A DNA stretch of 48,571 nt from Candidatus Pseudoscillospira falkowii (GCA_904374485.1 CAJFFX010000008.1:1-48571), one strand, 5' to 3'; positions 38,812 to 48,174 are shown, numbered from the stretch's first letter. Made by a program: numbers and translations. The notes: generated from the letters alone by a model not told the origin.

Positions 38812-39381
38812 ATGAACAAGAAATGCCACTGGTCATTGGCCAGCTATTTGATGGGCGACGGTTCCTGGCGGCTGCGCGGTCTGGCGCTGAAGCTGGGCAG
38901 CATCATGCCGGACGTCCTGGTATACACCTATTGGACCGGACATAAATACGACGCCACCGCCCAAACGGTGGCGGAGAACCTGGCGGAGCTGAAGGAGAAC
39001 GGCACCTGGACCCTGGCCGACTGCTTCCGCCTGGGGTACAACCTCCATTTTCTGGAGGATTACTTCACCTATCCCCACAACACGCACTTCGAGGGCGGCT
39101 TCATCGCCCACTGCCGGTATGAGCACCGCCTGTCCAAGGCTTTGAGCGCATACCTGCGCCAGGCACGCAGCACCGAAACGGTGCGCCGCCCCGGCAGCGC
39201 GGTCAGCGCCGTACTGAACGAGCAGCACCGCGCCTACATGAACGCCCGCCCCTCCCCCGAAACGGACGTGGCCTACATCGTATCCGCCGCCGAGGCGGTG
39301 ACCGCGGAGGTATTCGAAGCGTTCAACCGCCAGGCCGTCACGCCCCGCTCCCGCGCCTTCATGGCCCGCGTCGGGGTCTGA
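38812..39381 (+). CDS. Zinc-dependent phospholipase C-like protein
   Basis: A 189-residue protein starting at ATG 38812 (MNKKCHWSLASYLMGDG), 9 bases after GAGAGGAG; the ATG at 38803 abuts the site and is rejected. Candidate metal ligands lie in CHW, SIMPDV and the central helix FRLGYNLHFLEDYFTYPHN, which matches the H-x-x-x-D layout of the zinc-dependent PLC/nuclease superfamily. There is no signal peptide, so it may be cytoplasmic. Activity is not established. It ends at a strong terminator. Confidence 0.72.
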   Translation: MNKKCHWSLASYLMGDGSWRLRGLALKLGSIMPDVLVYTYWTGHKYDATAQTVAENLAELKENGTWTLADCFRLGYNLHFLEDYFTYPHNTHFEGGFIAHCRYEHRLSKALSAYLRQARSTETVRRPGSAVSAVLNEQHRAYMNARPSPETDVAYIVSAAEAVTAEVFEAFNRQAVTPRSRAFMARVGV

Positions 39382-39397
39382 GGATCCCTCAGCCATC

Positions 39398-39437
39398 CTG
39401 GGAAGCATCGCAAAACTTCGATGCTTCCCCTTTTTTT
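39398..39437 (+). terminator. Terminator of the PLC-like gene
   Basis: GGGAAGCATCG and CGATGCTTCCC arms (39400-39428) followed by CTTTTTTT. Confidence 0.93.
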
Positions 39438-39532
39438 ATTTTTTCCTCCCCGCTGAAAAAATCCGCGCCGCCAAATCGTATTCAGGGTGAAAGCACAAGC
39501 CGGCCGGCTCTGCAGAAAAGGAGATGAACGCC

Positions 39533-40030
39533 ATGACTGATTCAGAGCGCCGCGCCCAGGCGCAGCGCCTTGTGGAAACGTATTCCGACCTGATCCTCCG
39601 CCTGTGCTACACCTATCTGAAAAACACGCAGGACGCCGAGGACATTTGCCAGGACACCTTTTTGAAGCTGTTGACCCTCCGGCGCACATTTGACTCGCCG
39701 GAGCACGAAAAGGCCTGGGTGATCCGCACCGCCTCCAACGCGTGCAAGGATCTTCTGAAAAGCGCCCATCGCCGCACCACCTGCGCGCTGGACGAATGCT
39801 GCGCCGCCGCCGCGCCGGAACAGAGCGACGGCAGCGTTCTGGATGCGGTGCAGACCTTGCCGGAACCGTACCGCGAGGTGATCTATCTGCATTACTACGA
39901 AGGCTACAGCCTCAAAGAGATCGGCACGCTGCTGTCGATCCCCGCCGCCACCGTGGGCACGCGTCTGGCCCGAGGCCGGGAAAAACTGAAGACGATTCTG
40001 GGAGGAGACCTTTATGAAAACTGTATTTGA
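39533..40030 (+). CDS. ECF-type RNA polymerase sigma factor
   Basis: A 165-residue sigma-70-family factor. Region 2 is YSDLILRLCYTYLKNTQDAEDICQDTFLKLLT and region 4 LPEPYREVIYLHYYEGYSLKEIGTLLSIPAATVGTRLARGREKLKTIL. ATG 39533 is 9 bases after AAAGGAG; the ATG at 39524 is too close. The next gene overlaps by 17 bp and encodes a membrane protein of anti-sigma type, so this is a signal-responsive pair. No classical ECF promoter was found upstream. Confidence 0.95.
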   Translation: MTDSERRAQAQRLVETYSDLILRLCYTYLKNTQDAEDICQDTFLKLLTLRRTFDSPEHEKAWVIRTASNACKDLLKSAHRRTTCALDECCAAAAPEQSDGSVLDAVQTLPEPYREVIYLHYYEGYSLKEIGTLLSIPAATVGTRLARGREKLKTILGGDLYENCI

Positions 40031-41078
40031 TTATAAAAAAGATCTGGATACCCTGCATTTTACAGAGCAGGAAAAAGCCGCCATGGCTGACCGGCTGCTT
40101 CGCTCCGCGCAGGCCCATACTCCCCCGCGCAGGCGCCGCCACCCCCTGGGCCGGGGCATGGCCGTCGCCGCAGCCGCAGCGCTGTGCCTGTGCGTCGTGG
40201 CCGGCGCCGCCGGAGTCCTGAAAGCGCCCAGTCAGGTTTTCGCCCCCGTCTTCGGCACCGCCGAAACGGAGATCATCGACAAGATCGGCCATCCCGTGGA
40301 CGCCTCCGCCACCGCTGACGGCGTCACCGTCACTGCCGACGCCGTCATCGGCGACAAGTACCACTACGCCATCGTCTACACCATCGCCAAGGACGACGGC
40401 ACCGCCTTTGACGCCGATCTGACGCCCATCCCCGAAAGCGGCGTGCTGAATCTGCGCTGGCAGTCCAGCAACACCACCGTCGGCCTGCCCGTCGGCGGCC
40501 ACGGCTCAAGTTATTTCTTCGACGCCGACCCCGCCGACAACGCCATTCAGTATATCGAGCAGTATTCCCCCAACAAGCCCCTGTCCCCCGGCGGCCGGGT
40601 GAAGACCGTGTTCCAGGATCTGTGCCCCGGCGCCCCCGGCAGCGAGCCCCTGGCCGAGGGCAAGTGGGTGCTCCGCTTCGCCATGAACTTTGAAGACGCC
40701 TCCGTGGCCCTGAGCGCCGGACAGGAGACCTCTCTCAACGGCATGGACGTGACCGTGGACGCGGTCACCCTCTCCCCCCTGGCCCTGCGGGTGGATTACA
40801 CGGTGCATGAAGAGTTCGTCTGGGCGGAGCAGGAGGACGGCCGCATCAGCGAAGAAAACGCCGCCCTGCAGGATGCTTTCCTGGACGACCTCACCCTGCG
40901 CGTCACCATGAAGGACGGCACGGTGTACGACCTGACCGGCTCTGCCGGCGGCCAGATCGACCGCAGCCAGAAGGGCGTCACCGTGTGCAGCAAGGACAAT
41001 CTGCTGCCCCAGGTGGTGGACCTGGCCGACGTCGCCAGCGTCACCGTGGGCGACTGCGTGATCCCCGTGGAATTGTAA
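40014..41078 (+). CDS. Membrane-anchored anti-sigma-type protein, DUF4179-like
   Basis: A 354-residue single-pass protein. The cytoplasmic part (about 1-47, MKTVFDYKKDLDTLHFTEQEKAAMADRLL) would bind the sigma factor. A membrane helix at about 48-68 (GMAVAAAAALCLCVVAGAAGVL) follows, then an extracellular beta-rich part of about 285 residues with LNGMDVTVDAVTLSPLALRVDYTVHEE, as seen in DUF4179 proteins linked to ECF sigma factors. The overlap with the sigma gene supports the pairing. The ligand or protease step that releases the sigma factor is unknown. Confidence 0.82.
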   Translation: MKTVFDYKKDLDTLHFTEQEKAAMADRLLRSAQAHTPPRRRRHPLGRGMAVAAAAALCLCVVAGAAGVLKAPSQVFAPVFGTAETEIIDKIGHPVDASATADGVTVTADAVIGDKYHYAIVYTIAKDDGTAFDADLTPIPESGVLNLRWQSSNTTVGLPVGGHGSSYFFDADPADNAIQYIEQYSPNKPLSPGGRVKTVFQDLCPGAPGSEPLAEGKWVLRFAMNFEDASVALSAGQETSLNGMDVTVDAVTLSPLALRVDYTVHEEFVWAEQEDGRISEENAALQDAFLDDLTLRVTMKDGTVYDLTGSAGGQIDRSQKGVTVCSKDNLLPQVVDLADVASVTVGDCVIPVEL

Positions 41079-41117
41079 AAAAAGAGGGCTGCGGCTTTCG
41101 CCGCAGCCCTCCTTTCC
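41078..41117. terminator. Bidirectional terminator between anti-sigma gene and DUF4230
   Basis: AGGGCTGCGGC and GCCGCAGCCCT arms (41085-41110) around TTTC. On the minus strand it is followed by seven T's (41084-41078), on the plus strand by CCTTTCCC, so it is strongest for the minus-strand gene. Confidence 0.88.
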
Positions 41118-41120
41118 CTT

Positions 41121-41801
41121 TTACGCGCCGGCTTCGGTCTCGGCTTCTGCAGGCGCAGTTTCCGCCGGATCGTCTTCCGCCGGGCGGCTGGTCACTTCGA
41201 TGGTATAGTCCTCCGCGCCGGGCAGGAGGCCCAGAAAATCCCGCACCGTTTCCTCGGCCCGCTGCCGGGCCGCGGTGAGCAGGCCGCCTTCTATGGCCTT
41301 TTGCTCGATGGCGCTTTTCTGGTCCGCGGTGAAGCCGGTGTAATCCTCGATGGAGATGGGGTTGAAAATGCTGTGGGTCTCGTCGTAGACCTGCAGGCTG
41401 CCCTCCTCCACCTCGTTGGAAAGGATCTCCACCGCCGGCAGGGTGACGGAAATGGTATCGCCGTTGACCTCCACCTCCGCCCGGGACAGGTCCACCCCCG
41501 CCCGGATGACGCCGTCATAGGACACGATGAAGCTCTTGGTGGTGAAGGGCACCTCCCAGCCGTAAAAATCCAGGGTGTTTTCAAATTTGCCCATGTTGGT
41601 GTAGTGGTACTCGACGCTGACCAGGTCGCTCACCTCGCGCAGATGCTGGCCCAAAAGGTCCGCGGTGATCTCCGGCTCCCGCGCCTGCCCGCCCCGGGCC
41701 GCGCCCAGGAAAAAGGCCAGGATCACTGCCGCCGCGATCACCGCCGCGGCGATGAGCCGCCCTTTCAGCCGCCGGCTGAAACTCTTTTCTTTGCCCGTCA
41801 T
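41121..41801 (-). CDS. DUF4230 family membrane-anchored protein
   Basis: A 226-residue protein. ATG 41801 (MTGKEKSFSRRLKGRLIAAAVIAAAVILAFFLGAARGG) follows AAAGGA. A basic N-terminus and one membrane helix (about 15-33) are followed by an extracellular domain with LVSVEYHYTNMGKFENTLDFYGWEVPFTTKSFIVSYDGVIRAGVDLSRAEVEVNGDTISVTLPAVEILSNEV, the DUF4230 pattern. The C-terminus is acidic (PAEDDPAETAPAEAETEAGA). Function is unknown. Confidence 0.85.
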   Translation of the reverse strand: MTGKEKSFSRRLKGRLIAAAVIAAAVILAFFLGAARGGQAREPEITADLLGQHLREVSDLVSVEYHYTNMGKFENTLDFYGWEVPFTTKSFIVSYDGVIRAGVDLSRAEVEVNGDTISVTLPAVEILSNEVEEGSLQVYDETHSIFNPISIEDYTGFTADQKSAIEQKAIEGGLLTAARQRAEETVRDFLGLLPGAEDYTIEVTSRPAEDDPAETAPAEAETEAGA

Positions 41802-41892
41802 ATCCGTTTCCTTTCTCTGTATGGATTCTCTTTGTTTTATATGTATATATGGATACTCTATCGCCAGTATAACACGCCGCTCCCGCCGCCGT

Positions 41893-41941
41893 CCACAAAA
41901 AGCCTGTGCGCACCCCATGGAAGCTGAGGTGCGCACAGGCT
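41893..41941 (-). terminator. Terminator downstream of asnS and its tail copy
   Basis: Minus-strand arms AGCCTGTGCGCACC and GGTGCGCACAGGCT (41901-41941 region) are followed by TTTTTGTGG. It lies after the duplicated asnS tail, so the transcript contains both tails. Confidence 0.88.
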
Positions 41942-41961
41942 GTAAGTTGTAAAAATATGCC

Positions 41962-42045
41962 TTAAAATTCCGCGTTTCCCACGGTGCGGGGGTAAGGGAG
42001 CACATCGCGGATATTCGAAACGCCCGTCAGGTACATAATCATGCG
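41962..42045 (-). pseudogene. Remnant copy of the asnS 3' end
   Basis: The minus strand encodes [20 protein letters not shown] then TVGNAEF and a stop, identical in protein to the last 27 residues of asnS, whose own end lies 129 bp upstream (42174). Many synonymous codons differ (for example GTT-TCG-AAT here against GTG-AGC-AAC), so the copy is not a recent duplication of the resident gene. Homology stops sharply before the Arg codon. The DNA between (42046-42173) is hairpin-rich (CCATCCGGC/GCCGGATGG; GTCCGCCGGA/TCCGCCGGAC). It cannot encode a functional enzyme. Confidence 0.88.
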
Positions 42046-42173
42046 CACCCCATCCGGCTGAAGCCGGATGGGGACCCCGATTTTATCTTTGTCCGCCGGA
42101 AATGAATTCCGCCGGACGCAGGATTTTAGCTGCGCCAAAATGCCTGCACGCGCGACGCGCGCATTCGAGCGCA

Positions 42174-43568
<1,395 letters not shown>

Positions 43569-43618
43569 TGTTCCTTCCCCTTCTTTCAGGTGTTATGCTT
43601 TCGTCAAAACATACAGAC

Positions 43619-43647
43619 ATTATAGCCATTTTTGTCTTGTTTGACAA
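43619..43647 (-). promoter_or_regulatory. Promoter of asnS
   Basis: Minus strand TTGTCA (43647-43642), 17 bp, TATAAT (43624-43619). Confidence 0.85.
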
Positions 43648-43668
43648 GGTAATGGCAGAAAAAACTCC

Positions 43669-43697
43669 TTGATTTTCGCCGGTTCATATCCTATGAT
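43669..43697 (+). promoter_or_regulatory. Promoter of the DUF1294 gene
   Basis: TTGATT (43669-43674), 17 bp, TATGAT (43692-43697), divergent from the asnS promoter and 45 bp before the ATG. Confidence 0.75.
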
Positions 43698-43741
43698 AAA
43701 ACAGAGCGTGAAAAGCGCACGGAAAACGAGGTGTCTGCGCA

Positions 43742-44029
43742 ATGCCTTCCCTGTCCGCTGCGGCGCTGTGGTATCTTTTGGCGGTCAATCTGGCCGCGCT
43801 GTGCGTCTTCGGCCTGGACAAGCGCCGCGCCCGGCGGGACGAATGGCGCATCCCGGAAAAGACGCTGTTTCTCCTGGCCCTGGCCGGGGGCAGCATCGGC
43901 GCTCTGGCCGGCATGCGCATCTTTCACCACAAGACCCGCAAATGGTATTTCCGCTTCGGGATCCCGGCGATCCTGGCGCTGCAGCTTCTCGCCGCGCTGT
44001 GGCTGAGCGGCGCGCTGCCCCTTCCCTGA
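43742..44029 (+). CDS. DUF1294 family small membrane protein
   Basis: A 95-residue protein with three hydrophobic segments. The conserved DUF1294 core is FGLDKRRARRDEWRIPEKTLFLLALAGGSIGALAGMRIFHHKTRKWYFRFGIP. It is a widespread family without a known role. A GAGGTG precedes ATG 43742. The NifU-like gene begins 75 bp downstream without an obvious terminator between. Confidence 0.92.
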   Translation: MPSLSAAALWYLLAVNLAALCVFGLDKRRARRDEWRIPEKTLFLLALAGGSIGALAGMRIFHHKTRKWYFRFGIPAILALQLLAALWLSGALPLP

Positions 44030-44104
44030 AGCGCAGAAACACAGCAGGAAAAGTCCCGGCTCCGCTCCGGCGGACCGCCGACATAGAAGAAAGGATGTTG
44101 AACT

Positions 44105-44797
44105 ATGATCTATTCGACCGAAGTACAGCATATGTGCCCCATCGCCAAGGGCGCATATCACGGCCCCGCTCCCATTCCCGAAGAGGGTAAATGGGTCCAG
44201 GCCAAAGAGATCAGCGATATCAGCGGCCTGACCCACGGCATCGGCTGGTGCGCTCCCCAGCAGGGCGCCTGCAAGCTGACGCTGAACGTCAAGGACGGCG
44301 TCATCGAAGAGGCCCTGGTGGAGACCATCGGCTGCTCCGGCATGACCCATTCCGCCGCCATGGCTTCCGAGATCCTCATCGGCAAGACCCTGCTGGAAGC
44401 CCTGAACACCGACCTGGTGTGCGACGCCATCAACACCGCCATGCGGGAACTGTTCCTGCAGATCGTTTACGGCCGCACCCAGACCGCCTTCTCCGAGGGC
44501 GGCCTGCCCATCGGCGCTTCCCTGGAAGACCTGGGCAAGGGTCTGCGCAGCCAGGTGGGCACCATGTTCGCCACCAAGGAAAAGGGCCCCCGCTATCTGG
44601 AGATGGCCGAGGGTTACTGCACCCGCGTGGCCCTGAACAAGGACAACGAGATCATCGGCTATGAATTCATCAATCTGGGCAAGATGATGGACTTCATCAA
44701 GGGCGGCATGGACGCCGGCGAGGCCATGGAAAAGGCCAAGGGCCGCTACGGCCAGTTCGACAGCGCCGTCAAATACGTCGATCCCCGCGAGGAATAA
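44105..44797 (+). CDS. NifU-like iron-sulfur scaffold-type protein, GGGtGRT partner
   Basis: A 230-residue protein with an IscU/NifU-N-like core: GIGWCAPQQGACKLTLNVKDGVIEEALVETIGCSGMTHSAAMASEILIGKTLLEAL. Cysteines in WCAP, GACK and GCSG, plus CP near the N-terminus and YCTR later, could hold a cluster. It differs from housekeeping IscU in size and cysteine layout. AAAGGA precedes ATG 44105. It is 13 bp ahead of the GGGtGRT gene, a pairing I recall as recurrent in anaerobes. It may assemble or donate an Fe-S cluster to that partner (inference). Confidence 0.8.
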   Translation: MIYSTEVQHMCPIAKGAYHGPAPIPEEGKWVQAKEISDISGLTHGIGWCAPQQGACKLTLNVKDGVIEEALVETIGCSGMTHSAAMASEILIGKTLLEALNTDLVCDAINTAMRELFLQIVYGRTQTAFSEGGLPIGASLEDLGKGLRSQVGTMFATKEKGPRYLEMAEGYCTRVALNKDNEIIGYEFINLGKMMDFIKGGMDAGEAMEKAKGRYGQFDSAVKYVDPREE

Positions 44798-44810
44798 GGA
44801 GGAAATAGGC

Positions 44811-45812
44811 ATGGCTTTGTTTGAAAGTTACGAAAGAAGAATCGACAAGATCAACGGCGTCCTTGCCCAGTACGGGATCGGCAGCGTGGAGGAATGCAAG
44901 ACCATCTGCGACGAAAAGGGCATCAATCCCTACGAAACCGTCAAGGGCATCCAGCCCATCTGCTTTGAAAACGCTGCATGGGCCTATACCGTGGGCGCCG
45001 CCATCGCCATCAAGAAAGGCGTGAAGACCGCCGCCGAGGCCGCCGAGGCCATCGGCATCGGCCTGCAGTCCTTCTGCATCCCCGGCTCCGTGGCCGAGGA
45101 CCGCAAGGTGGGTCTCGGCCACGGCAATCTGGGCGCCATGCTGCTGCGCGACGAGACCAAGTGCTTCGCCTTCCTGGCCGGCCACGAGTCCTTCGCCGCC
45201 GCCGAAGGCGCCATCGGCATCGTCCGCAACGCCAATAAAGCCCGCAAGGAGCCCCTGCGCGTCATCCTCAACGGCTTGGGCAAAGACGCCGCCCAGATCA
45301 TCTCCCGCATCAACGGCTTCACCTATGTCCAGACCCAGTTCGACTACTATACCGGCGAGCTGAAGATCGTCCGCGAGATCCGCTACAGCGAGGGCGAGCG
45401 CGCCAACGTCCGCTGCTTCGGCGCAGACGATGTCCGCGAGGGCGTGGCCATCATGCATCACGAGGGCGTGGACGTGTCCATCACCGGCAACTCCACCAAC
45501 CCCACCCGCTTCCAGCACCCCGTGGCCGGCACCTATAAGAAAGAGTGCATCGAGCAGGGCAAAAAGTACTTCTCCGTGGCCAGCGGCGGCGGCACCGGCC
45601 GCACCCTGCACCCGGACAACATGGCCGCCGGCCCCGCCAGCTACGGCATGACCGACACCATGGGCCGCATGCACTCCGACGCCCAGTTCGCCGGCTCCTC
45701 CTCCGTCCCCGCCCACGTGGAGATGATGGGTTTCCTGGGCATGGGCAACAACCCCATGGTCGGCGCTACTGTTGCGGTGGCTGTCGCTGTAGCCGAGTGC
45801 CTGAACAAGTGA
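44811..45812 (+). CDS. GGGtGRT family protein
   Basis: A 333-residue protein named for its motif, seen here as VASGGGTGRTLHPDNMAAGPASYG. Other conserved-looking stretches are FENAAWAYTVGAAIAIKKG, GIGLQSFCIPGSVAEDRKVGLGHGNLGAMLLRDETKCFAFLAGHESFAAAEGAIGI and SIPA-like glycine-rich C-terminal segments ending AVAVAVAECLNK. Cysteines lie in EECKTICDE, PICFE, SFCIP, TKCFAF and NVRCFG. The mix of glycine loops and cysteines would suit an oxygen-sensitive enzyme, but no reaction is known. AAGGAGG precedes the ATG. Together with the NifU-like gene it forms a tight two-gene unit. Confidence 0.85.
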   Translation: MALFESYERRIDKINGVLAQYGIGSVEECKTICDEKGINPYETVKGIQPICFENAAWAYTVGAAIAIKKGVKTAAEAAEAIGIGLQSFCIPGSVAEDRKVGLGHGNLGAMLLRDETKCFAFLAGHESFAAAEGAIGIVRNANKARKEPLRVILNGLGKDAAQIISRINGFTYVQTQFDYYTGELKIVREIRYSEGERANVRCFGADDVREGVAIMHHEGVDVSITGNSTNPTRFQHPVAGTYKKECIEQGKKYFSVASGGGTGRTLHPDNMAAGPASYGMTDTMGRMHSDAQFAGSSSVPAHVEMMGFLGMGNNPMVGATVAVAVAVAECLNK

Positions 45813-46055
45813 TCCAGCGGGGCAGACCTGCTTCCCCGCGCCGGCCATGACCGCGCCGCACGGCGCGTACAAGCGTTTTGCCCCAGGCAAAACCTTGGTT
45901 TTGACCGGATTCACTCCGGGCAAAACAAGTGCAATCCAAGGGCTCCCGAAAAATCCGTGATTTTTCGGGAACCGGCGCTGCTGTTGCGGTGGCTGTCGCT
46001 GTAGCCGAGTGCCTGAACAAGTGATCCGGCGGAGCAGACCTGCTTCCCCGCGCCG
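45761..46055 (+). repeat. 83-bp direct repeat: second copy of the GGGtGRT gene 3' end
   Basis: Bases 45761-45843 (last codons of the gene plus 31 bp after the stop) recur at 45973-46055 with only 3 mismatches, 212 bp apart. The downstream copy still encodes the last codons ending AECLNK and stop but has no gene in front. Between them lie hairpins GCGCCG/CGGCGC, TTTTGCC/GGCAAAA and CCCGAAAAATC/GATTTTTCGGG. The repeat sits between the gene and its terminator. Confidence 0.92.
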
Positions 46056-46095
46056 CAGGGCACAAAGCGGCAGCGCATCCGTTTCTTCGGAAGAT

Positions 46096-46133
46096 TTTGC
46101 CTCCCGGGCCAGAATGGCCCGGGAGGCATTTTC
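46096..46133 (+). terminator. Terminator of the NifU-like/GGGtGRT unit
   Basis: GCCTCCCGGGCC and GGCCCGGGAGGC arms around AGAAT, followed by ATTTTCC. It lies after the duplicated tail. Confidence 0.9.
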
Positions 46134-46149
46134 CTGCTCCCGCAGTGAA

Positions 46150-46320
46150 AAATCCTATAAATATCTTGTAAAATTTGAAAAACCATGGCAGAATAAAAAT
46201 AAGCATCGCCCTCTGGAGGACCTCTCCCCAGAAGACCCCGCACCGGGGAGCACTGCACCGACAGCCGTATAGACTTCTTTCGTCCTCCTCTGGGATTTTT
46301 GAAAAAGAGGAGGATTTTTT
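46150..46320 (+). promoter_or_regulatory. Structured leader of the RCC1-SLH gene
   Basis: A possible promoter is TTGTAA, 17 bp, CAGAAT (about 46164-46192). The leader then holds CTCCCC/GGGGAG and, directly before the gene, TCCTCCTC (46283-46290) pairing with GAGGAGGA (46307-46314) followed by T6 and ATG. The 3' arm contains the AGGAGG ribosome site, so the same hairpin could both terminate transcription and mask translation. No known riboswitch class was recognised. Confidence 0.55.
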
Positions 46321-48174
46321 ATGCGCAGAATCAGGAAACTCGCGTCCGTCGTCCTCGCTCTGGCGCTGACGGCCGGTCTGCTGGCCGTCCCCGCATCGGC
46401 GGCGGGCAAGCCCTACATCACCCAGGTGGAGGCCGGCAGCCACTTTTCCCTGGCCGTGACCAGCGACGGCTCGCTGTACGCCTGGGGCTATGCCACCACC
46501 GCCAAGCTGTTCCCCGGCGGCAAGAACGGCTCCAACGTCCCGGTGAAGCTCATGACCGGCGTCAAATCGGTGGCGGCCAGTTCGGTGGGAAATCAAGGCG
46601 CTGTCGAGGTGCGGAAATACGATGAGTACGGCTATATCTCCTATTATCAGACACCCGGTACGGTGGTGGCCATCATCAAGGAGAACGGCGACCTGTATAC
46701 CTGGGGCGACAACATCTGCTACCAGCTGGGCAAGGGCTACTATGAGGCGGAGCAGGACAGCTACCAGCCTCATTTCGTCATGAAGGACGTGGTGAAGGCG
46801 GCCACCAACGACCACGCCTGCGCGGCGGTGACGGAAAACGGCGACCTCTATTTCTGGGGCTACAATCTGGCCAGCCGCTACGGTCAGGGCCCGGGAGGCG
46901 CTGCGCTCTACGCCGACCCCACCGTCATCCTCACCGATGTGCAGGATGTGGAACTGAGCGGCAACCTTGTGGTGGCCCTGAAAAAGGACGGTTCCGTCTG
47001 GGCGATGGGGTCCACCCTCTGGGGCGCCCTGAGCCAGGGGGATGCGGAAAACGCCTATCTCGTGGATGAAATGGTCAAGATCATGGATGGCTGCAAGGAC
47101 ATCTCCACCGGCTATCACTTCATCACAGCCCTGAAGAAGGACGGCACGCTGTACGGCTGGGGTTCCAACACCTTCACCGTGCTGGGCGCCTTCTTCGACG
47201 ACATGCCCTACACCGCCTCCCCCAGGGTGATCGACACCAATGTGAGAAGCGTGGACGCGGGCGATAACAACATCTACTACATCAAAAACGACAACTCCCT
47301 CTGGAGCCTCGGATACGGCAAGGGCGGCCTGCGGGGCATCGGCAACGACATCGGCTACACGGCCTCGGACGGCCATGACTACGACTATCCCTACTGGCCC
47401 ACCCGGGTGGACACCGACGTGCGCTCCGTCTCCGGCGGCGCCAGCCATGCCCTCTATCTGAAAAACGACGGCACCATGTGGGGCTTCGGCGGGCCGGAGC
47501 ACACCTCCGAGGGCGGCGCCATCCTGGGCCGGGGCAGCACGTGGGGCGAGACCGTCTCCTTCGTGGACCGGGGGGAGACCTTCTACTCCCACTCCGCCTA
47601 CCAGTGGCACGCCGCGAAGTGCGGCCTGTCCTACGGCTCCTTCGCCAGCCAGTTCGGCACCTTCTTCCGGGACGTGGCCGACGACGCCTATTACTATGAC
47701 GCCGTGATCTGGGCGGTGGACCAGGGCATCACCAACGGCACCAGCGCCGCCGCCTTCTCCCCGAACCAGACCTGCACCCGCGCCCAGATCATCACGTTCC
47801 TGTGGCGCGCCGCCGGCAGCCCCGCGCCGGCGGCATCCCACGCGGTGCCCGACGTGGCGGAGGGCGAATACTATTCCACCGCCGTCCAGTGGGCAGCGGA
47901 AAACAACCTGTTCAACGAGGGCACGCTCTTCCGGCCCAACGATCCCTGCACCCGCGGCGCGGCGGTGGAATTCATGTGGCGCGCCGACGGCTGCGTCAAC
48001 ATCACCACGGAGACCGGCTTCACCGACGTGCCCATGGAGGCCTCCTACAGCATCGCTGTGGACTGGGCCGTGCTCCAGGGCATCACCAACGGCACCAGCG
48101 CCACCACGTTCTCCCCGGAGCAGACCTGCACCCGGGGCCAGATCGTGACGTTCCTCTACCGCGCGTTTGCCTGA
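46321..48174 (+). CDS. Secreted RCC1-repeat protein with C-terminal SLH domains
   Basis: A 617-residue exported protein. The signal peptide MRRIRKLASVVLALALTAGLLAVPASAAG is followed by about seven RCC1/BNR-like propeller repeats from 30 to 420, each with the pattern V-x-A-G-x-x-H-x-x-A-(L/V)-x-x-(D/N)-G-x-(L/V)-(Y/W)-x-W-G (SHFSLAVTSDGSLYAWG, VVAIIKENGDLYTWG, FITALKKDGTLYGWG, HALYLKNDGTMWGFG). Three SLH modules follow, beginning FFRDVADDAYYYDAVIWAVDQGITNGTSAAAFSPNQTCTRAQIITFLWRAAG. It should be a surface protein held on the cell wall, probably for binding. AGGAGG inside a leader hairpin precedes the ATG. Confidence 0.93.
   Translation: MRRIRKLASVVLALALTAGLLAVPASAAGKPYITQVEAGSHFSLAVTSDGSLYAWGYATTAKLFPGGKNGSNVPVKLMTGVKSVAASSVGNQGAVEVRKYDEYGYISYYQTPGTVVAIIKENGDLYTWGDNICYQLGKGYYEAEQDSYQPHFVMKDVVKAATNDHACAAVTENGDLYFWGYNLASRYGQGPGGAALYADPTVILTDVQDVELSGNLVVALKKDGSVWAMGSTLWGALSQGDAENAYLVDEMVKIMDGCKDISTGYHFITALKKDGTLYGWGSNTFTVLGAFFDDMPYTASPRVIDTNVRSVDAGDNNIYYIKNDNSLWSLGYGKGGLRGIGNDIGYTASDGHDYDYPYWPTRVDTDVRSVSGGASHALYLKNDGTMWGFGGPEHTSEGGAILGRGSTWGETVSFVDRGETFYSHSAYQWHAAKCGLSYGSFASQFGTFFRDVADDAYYYDAVIWAVDQGITNGTSAAAFSPNQTCTRAQIITFLWRAAGSPAPAASHAVPDVAEGEYYSTAVQWAAENNLFNEGTLFRPNDPCTRGAAVEFMWRADGCVNITTETGFTDVPMEASYSIAVDWAVLQGITNGTSATTFSPEQTCTRGQIVTFLYRAFA

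Noticed and set aside
43569..43618. T-box leader ahead of asnS
   Set aside because: The distance from the promoter to the start is only about 45 nt, and no T-box sequence or specifier hairpin is present.
45973..46055. A second small gene ending in AECLNK
   Set aside because: The frame has no start or ribosome site. It is the copied tail of the GGGtGRT gene.
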